Part shown: one piece after another, positions 59,726-64,000 of the stretch
Layout of the letters: each line of letters starts with the position of its first letter
How positions within the stretch are numbered: the first letter of the stretch is position 1
Assembly: GCA_964604015.1 (NCBI GenBank)
Contig: CAZRXF010000006.1
Location: 1-64,000, forward strand
DNA: 64,000 nt
DNA from: CANNBR01 sp964604015
GTDB lineage: Bacteria; Babelota; Babeliae; Babelales; CAIQNR01
Direction: 5' to 3'
The notes under the pieces: model-generated
Seen by the model: the letters and a program-made list of their open reading frames with translations, nothing else
Database searches by the model: none
Told to the model about the DNA's origin: nothing
Program-made: the position numbers and the translations under genes

Positions 59726-62395
59726 TCAATGAGCCTTTACAGAGCGTCTTTTTACATATTTCTTGAGTTCTTCTACAGCTAGAAGAACACATCCACTTGC
59801 TAGCACCACCACCCAATCACCACTGACAAGAGGAACTGTTTTAAAAATCGCTTGCAGAAAAGGCACATAAACCAACGCTATTTGTGTTATTAAAATTCCA
59901 CCCAATGCAAGAGCTAACCAACGATTTGAAAAAGGCGAAAGAGAAAAAAGAGAACGATCAAGAGAACGACAATTAAGCGCTGTTACCCACTGACAGCAGG
60001 TAAGTGTTACCATCGCCATGGTCCGCGCAAGCGCAAGGTCCGTCTGCAAATACCATACAAACACTGCACAGGAAACTCCTGCAGCCAAAAAACCGCTGTA
60101 CAAAACTTGTGCAGCAAGCGATTTTGTCATCAACGTTGCCTGATTATCTAACCACGTTTTATGCATAAGATTTTTTTCAAGCGGTTCTAGTGAAAGTGCA
60201 GTATCTAAGAATCCATCTGTTACTAGATTGAGCCACAAAATCTGACAAGCAAGCAACGGTACCGGATATCCGCCAGCAAGCGAAAAAAGCATGACCAACA
60301 CTTCAGCAAAATTTGTCGCAAAAAAGTACAAAATAACTCGTTTAAAGGTATAAAAAATGTGGCGCCCATACGCAATTCCGTAAGGAATTTTTTCGCATGC
60401 ATCATCAAGAAGCAAGATATGGGCTGTTTCTTTTGCAACTTCAGATCCTGTTGCACCGAGAGAGATGGAAACATTTGCTAAAGCAAGTGCAGGCACATCA
60501 TTTATCCCATCACCAATAACCAGTACTACTTTGCCTTGCTGTTGATACGCAGCTACCAAGCGCGCTTTATCAGCAGGCAAAAGACGTGCATACACGGTTG
60601 TTTTTTCAAGATGAGGAATAAACTCTTGGTCAGAAAGGTGGTGCAGAGTGGGGCCCTCCATAATCTCAGACGAATGCCTAAAAATACCAGCAAGTCGCCC
60701 CATGTATGACGCCGTTTTAAGACTATCTCCTGTTGCCATCACAACCTGAATCCCAGCCTGCTGCATCTCATGTATCACTTGTACAATGTTTGGACGTAAC
60801 GTATCGCTAATTCCCGCAGTTCCTAAAAACGTAAGCCCTTCATCAAAAAGACCGGTAAAAAACGTTTCTTTATAACTACCAACTGCAAGATCGGTTAATG
60901 AGAATTCCTTTGAAGCAAAAGCCAACACACGCAGCCCCTCTTTGAGCATTGTTTCAGCACCAGCACGTTGTTCAACTGTTAACTGAGAACAACGTCGACT
61001 GATTGCTTCAAACGAGCCAATCCCAAACAAAATTCCCTTACCATTTTTTTCATAGAACCCTGCATGATACTGATGTGCTGCACCAAAAGGAATCTCATAC
61101 AGCTTTGTGTATTGTAGCTCAACTTGCTCAAGCGGGACCCCATATTTTCGGGCACAAATTCGAAGCGCGACCTCATTTGGACTGCCTTTAACCGCCCACT
61201 TGTGCTTGTGTTCATGCCATTCAAGCACTGAACGATCAAGAAGGATTGAAGCTTCCATCATGTCATGCAATGGATCAGACCCAGAAGCATGATAATTGAC
61301 AGATTTCCCCTCACACAACAAACCACCTTCTGGATGATACCCAGTTCCTGTTACCTGGTACTGTTTGCCCCCAGCATTGAGAGCAACTACCATCAATTCA
61401 TTCTTGGTTAACGTTCCTGTTTTATCAATAAGCGCAACATGTGCCCTTCCCAGCGCTTCAATTGCTTGTAGCCGCTTTGCAACTATTTTATGACGAGCAA
61501 GAACATACGCCCCACTGACCAAAATGATTGTCATGATTACCGGCAATCCCTGCGGAACCACACACATAAAAAGAGCAAGTAATGCTGCCAAAAGTTCAGG
61601 AAATGGTTTTCCTGCTAAGACACCAATGATAAAAAGACTCACACAAATAAAGACGATGAGCCACAGTACAAAGTTTAGAACACGAGAAAGATCTCGTTGA
61701 AGCGGCATCTCTTGGGAAAACACTTCCATGCCCTCGGCTGTTTTTCTCCCTGTTGTTTGTGCTCCTGTAGCAACCACCACGGCACGAGCAGATCCCGTAA
61801 TTATGTGAGAGCCACAAAAAAGCATGTTCGATTGCTCAGAAAGCTCATATTTTTGCGTAAGAGCATCACTTTTTTTCTGGACTGGTTTTGATTCACCGGT
61901 CAACACTGCTTCATCAACAGTCACCCCGTATGATTCAAGAATGCGGGCATCTGCAGGAACATGCTCCCCTTCTTGCAAAAGAAGAATATCCCCAGGAACT
62001 AATTCTTCGTCATCGACCAAGATCTTCGTCCCTTCTCTGACAACCACCGATTGCTGTTTTTTAAACGTACGCAAACGAGCAACCATATGAGAAATGCGAC
62101 GCTCCTGAAACGCTCCGATGGTAGCATTCAGAAGAATAACCCCCACGATAATGAAGGCATCAAACGAGTCACCGGCAAAAAAAATGATACCTGAAGCTGC
62201 AGCAAGAAGGAATATCAACGGCTCACACAGCAAACCAAGAAACGTTTTTACAAATGAAAAAGGTTTTACTCTATAAGGGATATGAGGCCCAAATCGTGCT
62301 TTGCGCGCTTTGACATCCTGCACCATCAATCCCTGACGTTCATCAGTCTTCAACTCTGCGAGAATGTCTTGTTCTTTTTTTTTATACCAATCCAT
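59726..62395 (-). CDS. P-type cation ATPase, Ca2+-type (P2A-like)
   Basis: An 889-residue ATPase with actuator TGES in VLTGESKPV, phosphorylated Asp324 in DKTGTLTKNE, GDGINDVPALA at the hinge and ten membrane helices. TM5 (TNFAEVLVML) and TM6 (LWLNLVTDGFLDTA) keep the Asn, Glu, Asn, Thr and Asp ligands typical of SERCA. In TM4 the usual PEGLP reads PQGLP with Gln282 replacing a Ca2+-binding Glu. It probably exports Ca2+ or a related cation. It lies six bases downstream of an exported orphan gene. Confidence 0.92.
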   Translation of the reverse strand: MDWYKKKEQDILAELKTDERQGLMVQDVKARKARFGPHIPYRVKPFSFVKTFLGLLCEPLIFLLAAASGIIFFAGDSFDAFIIVGVILLNATIGAFQERRISHMVARLRTFKKQQSVVVREGTKILVDDEELVPGDILLLQEGEHVPADARILESYGVTVDEAVLTGESKPVQKKSDALTQKYELSEQSNMLFCGSHIITGSARAVVVATGAQTTGRKTAEGMEVFSQEMPLQRDLSRVLNFVLWLIVFICVSLFIIGVLAGKPFPELLAALLALFMCVVPQGLPVIMTIILVSGAYVLARHKIVAKRLQAIEALGRAHVALIDKTGTLTKNELMVVALNAGGKQYQVTGTGYHPEGGLLCEGKSVNYHASGSDPLHDMMEASILLDRSVLEWHEHKHKWAVKGSPNEVALRICARKYGVPLEQVELQYTKLYEIPFGAAHQYHAGFYEKNGKGILFGIGSFEAISRRCSQLTVEQRAGAETMLKEGLRVLAFASKEFSLTDLAVGSYKETFFTGLFDEGLTFLGTAGISDTLRPNIVQVIHEMQQAGIQVVMATGDSLKTASYMGRLAGIFRHSSEIMEGPTLHHLSDQEFIPHLEKTTVYARLLPADKARLVAAYQQQGKVVLVIGDGINDVPALALANVSISLGATGSEVAKETAHILLLDDACEKIPYGIAYGRHIFYTFKRVILYFFATNFAEVLVMLFSLAGGYPVPLLACQILWLNLVTDGFLDTALSLEPLEKNLMHKTWLDNQATLMTKSLAAQVLYSGFLAAGVSCAVFVWYLQTDLALARTMAMVTLTCCQWVTALNCRSLDRSLFSLSPFSNRWLALALGGILITQIALVYVPFLQAIFKTVPLVSGDWVVVLASGCVLLAVEELKKYVKRRSVKAH

Positions 62396-62401
62396 AGCGT
62401 T

Positions 62402-63205
62402 CTATTCATCACGTTCAGTCAATGCCGGAAGAAAATTTCTCGTTATGCCAGAACAGAAAGCAGCAAGATCCTCCCTTGCCCCCGGCATAGGAGTCGATCC
62501 AGGAGCACCAGCAAATGATAATTCACGAAACCTTCTTGTCAGAGTCCCTGCCGATGCCGGTTCTGGAAGAACGGTAGCATCAATCGTGGGAGTAACTGGA
62601 GATAATTCCATTGGTCTATGATAGGTAGCTGGGGCTGCTCCACAATGGGAGAATTCCCCTGGCTTAGCAGGATGGGTTAAAGACTCTCCTAAATAGGTGA
62701 GCTCACGGTAGCTTATGCTCTTTTGGTGTCCAGAATTTTCTCTAAGCTGAGATCTTATACCTAAAAGAAGTTCATCATTTCCTTCAATGATAACTTTTTT
62801 TTGATCTGCCTTTACCGCTGAAAGAATCATACAACCAAGATGCCTTTTAAAAAGAGCGAAGGAAGCAACTCCATTGGCTACTTTTCTTTTCGGAAAGACA
62901 AGAATGTATCCCTTATTTGGGCAATAGTATCCAGCCAAACTACCTATCGATCGGCGCAAAATTTTACTCTCCTCATGAGGCATTCCTGGATCACAATTGA
63001 ATGTATAGACATCAAGATTAGTTGCCATTTTGCTACGGGATGTTTTTTTACGCACAGAACGATACAATTGGTCCTTCCAATGAACAGCCACATGAAACGC
63101 TGTCGCTTGCCCTTCTGTTAATGATTGAATTGCTGATTGTTCAGCCCCATGCGTTACTACCTGAGCAGCGAATAACACCCAGAAAAAACTTTTTTTAAAC
63201 AACAT
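62402..63205 (-). CDS. Exported protein of unknown function (267 aa)
   Basis: Signal peptide MLFKKSFFWVLFAAQVVTHG, then a basic domain of about 150 residues (HWKDQLYRSVRKK, YYCPNKGYILVFPKRKV) and a Pro/Ser-rich, probably disordered C-terminus. The gene sits 36 bases downstream of a membrane protein and six bases upstream of the ATPase; the three may form an operon. No family recognised. Confidence 0.72.
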   Translation of the reverse strand: MLFKKSFFWVLFAAQVVTHGAEQSAIQSLTEGQATAFHVAVHWKDQLYRSVRKKTSRSKMATNLDVYTFNCDPGMPHEESKILRRSIGSLAGYYCPNKGYILVFPKRKVANGVASFALFKRHLGCMILSAVKADQKKVIIEGNDELLLGIRSQLRENSGHQKSISYRELTYLGESLTHPAKPGEFSHCGAAPATYHRPMELSPVTPTIDATVLPEPASAGTLTRRFRELSFAGAPGSTPMPGAREDLAAFCSGITRNFLPALTERDE

Positions 63206-63241
63206 ATGTACGCCCCTTCCTGTTTATTTTTATAAAATTTA

Positions 63242-63850
63242 CTAAAAAAGCCGCATAGCATCCAAAACTGCAGCAAGCCTTTTCTTTTCAACACAACCAC
63301 TGCGCGATGCCGGGTAGCATACCATTTGTACGAGAGTAATGCTTAAAAACAATGGCTGCCACGAACATTCGACAATAACCTGTTCGGGTAACGTCAGCTG
63401 AGCAATAACCATATTTTTTTCTGGTAGCTCAAGAAGTATTTCTCCCTGCTGTGCCACAATCATTTTCACGATTTCTTGGGCAAGCGTTGATACATCTCCT
63501 ACAGAAAACACCATTCTTTCTGCGCAAAACGCAGGCGCGTTGATAACCAACCCTCCAGTGGCGCAATAAAAACTGCCCATCAGAAGCCCGGTCACACATG
63601 CAAAAACAAAAAACATTTGTTGCCACACACCAGGAAATAAAACACCTTCAAAAAAAAGAAATGCTTTTCCTATAGCTAAGAATGCGCACAGGTAAAAAAC
63701 GAAAAATATGCCCGTTAAACGAACATCAATAAGACGGGTATCATAGATACGCAACCAACGGCTTATGCGAGGCAAGGAAAAGAAAAAATAAGAAAAAAGA
63801 GCGATGGGTATACAAAATACTGCAAACAAAACTACCTGCGAACTGGTCAT
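63242..63850 (-). CDS. Membrane protein of unknown function (202 aa)
   Basis: Contains about four N-terminal hydrophobic helices (residues 7-25, 45-65, 75-95 and possibly 95-108) and a soluble C-terminal half with two Cys and a basic end. No family recognised. The leading methionine lacks a strong ribosome site. It starts the minus-strand run that continues into the exported orphan and the P-type ATPase. Confidence 0.68.
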   Translation of the reverse strand: MTSSQVVLFAVFCIPIALFSYFFFSLPRISRWLRIYDTRLIDVRLTGIFFVFYLCAFLAIGKAFLFFEGVLFPGVWQQMFFVFACVTGLLMGSFYCATGGLVINAPAFCAERMVFSVGDVSTLAQEIVKMIVAQQGEILLELPEKNMVIAQLTLPEQVIVECSWQPLFLSITLVQMVCYPASRSGCVEKKRLAAVLDAMRLF

Positions 63851-63940
63851 GGCTACCTTAATAAACTAAAAAAGTACGAACTCTCTTAGTTTTATAAAAA
63901 TTCAGGACATGTCTAGAGAAAGAAAATTTCGCTTGGCGAG

Positions 63941-63974
63941 ATCTGGAACTGCAGCTTCTGCGAAAGTTCCAGAT
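63941..63974. other. Perfect hairpin beside the tRNA/tmRNA 3' end
   Basis: ATCTGGAACT (63941-63950) pairs with AGTTCCAGAT (63965-63974), with an inner GCAG/CTGC. It lies a few bases downstream of the RNA gene's CCA on the minus strand. There is no T-run, so it may be a processing or weak terminator structure. Confidence 0.6.
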
Positions 63975-63980
63975 AAAGGT

Positions 63981-64000
63981 TGGTGGAGGCGATGGGAATC
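63981..64000 (-). tRNA. 3' end of a tRNA or tmRNA (runs off the window)
   Basis: On the minus strand the last 20 bases read GATTCCCATCGCCTCCACCA: part of a T-loop, T-stem strand CCCAT, acceptor strand CGCCTCC, discriminator A and encoded CCA. The U at position 70 would allow a G3-U70 pair, the alanine identity element, so tRNA-Ala or ssrA (tmRNA) are the best candidates. The anticodon or tag region lies beyond the edge. Confidence 0.75.

Noticed and set aside
63850..64000. Integration site or integrative element at the tRNA/tmRNA end
   Set aside because: No integrase gene or duplicated tRNA 3' end was found in the window.
1..64000. CRISPR array, rRNA operon, prophage or transposase
   Set aside because: I saw no regularly spaced repeats of CRISPR type, no rRNA sequence, no phage structural genes and no transposase motif.

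Overview
The window is a gene-dense bacterial chromosome segment (standard code, moderate GC, Gram-negative signatures such as OmpH/Skp and a Wzm/Wzt exporter). It mixes conserved housekeeping genes with many secreted proteins I cannot match to a family. Tandem exported M3 peptidases, a small secreted ankyrin protein, a secreted lipase-like hydrolase and many orphan signal-peptide proteins fit a reduced, host-associated lineage such as Candidatus Dependentiae (TM6, Babela-like). That placement is inference; no rRNA is present to confirm it.

Layout. 1-3.6 kb: two tandem exported M3 metallopeptidases on the minus strand, the first cut by the window edge. 3.7-16 kb: uvrB and leuS among small exported or membrane proteins, including a minus-strand run of orphan secreted proteins (10.6-13.9 kb), a NUDIX-like gene and two multi-spanning membrane proteins. 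16.5-20.4 kb: rpsA-ndk, then a secreted hydrolase overlapping murI. 20.4-23.6 kb: a 1037-residue exported protein. 23.7-28.3 kb: efp-nusB, glyA and a 715-residue exported protein with a nuclear-localisation-like basic patch.

28.5-52.8 kb is a surface-polysaccharide locus. Read on the minus strand it runs wecB, wecC, a bi-domain oxidoreductase, a manC-like gene, asnB, the N-terminal half of a GT4 glycosyltransferase, wzm, wzt, two paralogous GT2-like transferases and rfbF. A six-gene plus-strand block follows (small membrane protein, methyltransferase, sulfatase-like membrane protein, methyltransferase, RmlC-like epimerase, DegT-type aminotransferase). The minus strand then resumes with the C-terminal half of the GT4 enzyme, rfbG, a polyprenyl-phosphate glycosyltransferase and a membrane protein. 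The genes imply UDP-ManNAcA (WecB/WecC), possibly amidated by AsnB, and a CDP-linked 6-deoxy-amino sugar (RfbF, RfbG, epimerase, aminotransferase), with export by Wzm/Wzt. The two GT4 halves lie about 11 kb apart.

At the end of this locus (29.2-29.7 kb) is a non-coding, hairpin-dense inverted repeat. Its two arms carry the same three stem-loops, and several stem differences between the arms are compensatory. It is the most unusual structure I found.

53-64 kb: a HIT hydrolase, an exported proline-rich protein with a recent internal duplication, alaS, pth-ompH, a Ca2+-type P-type ATPase, two orphan exported or membrane proteins, and at the right edge the 3' end of a tRNA or tmRNA on the minus strand.
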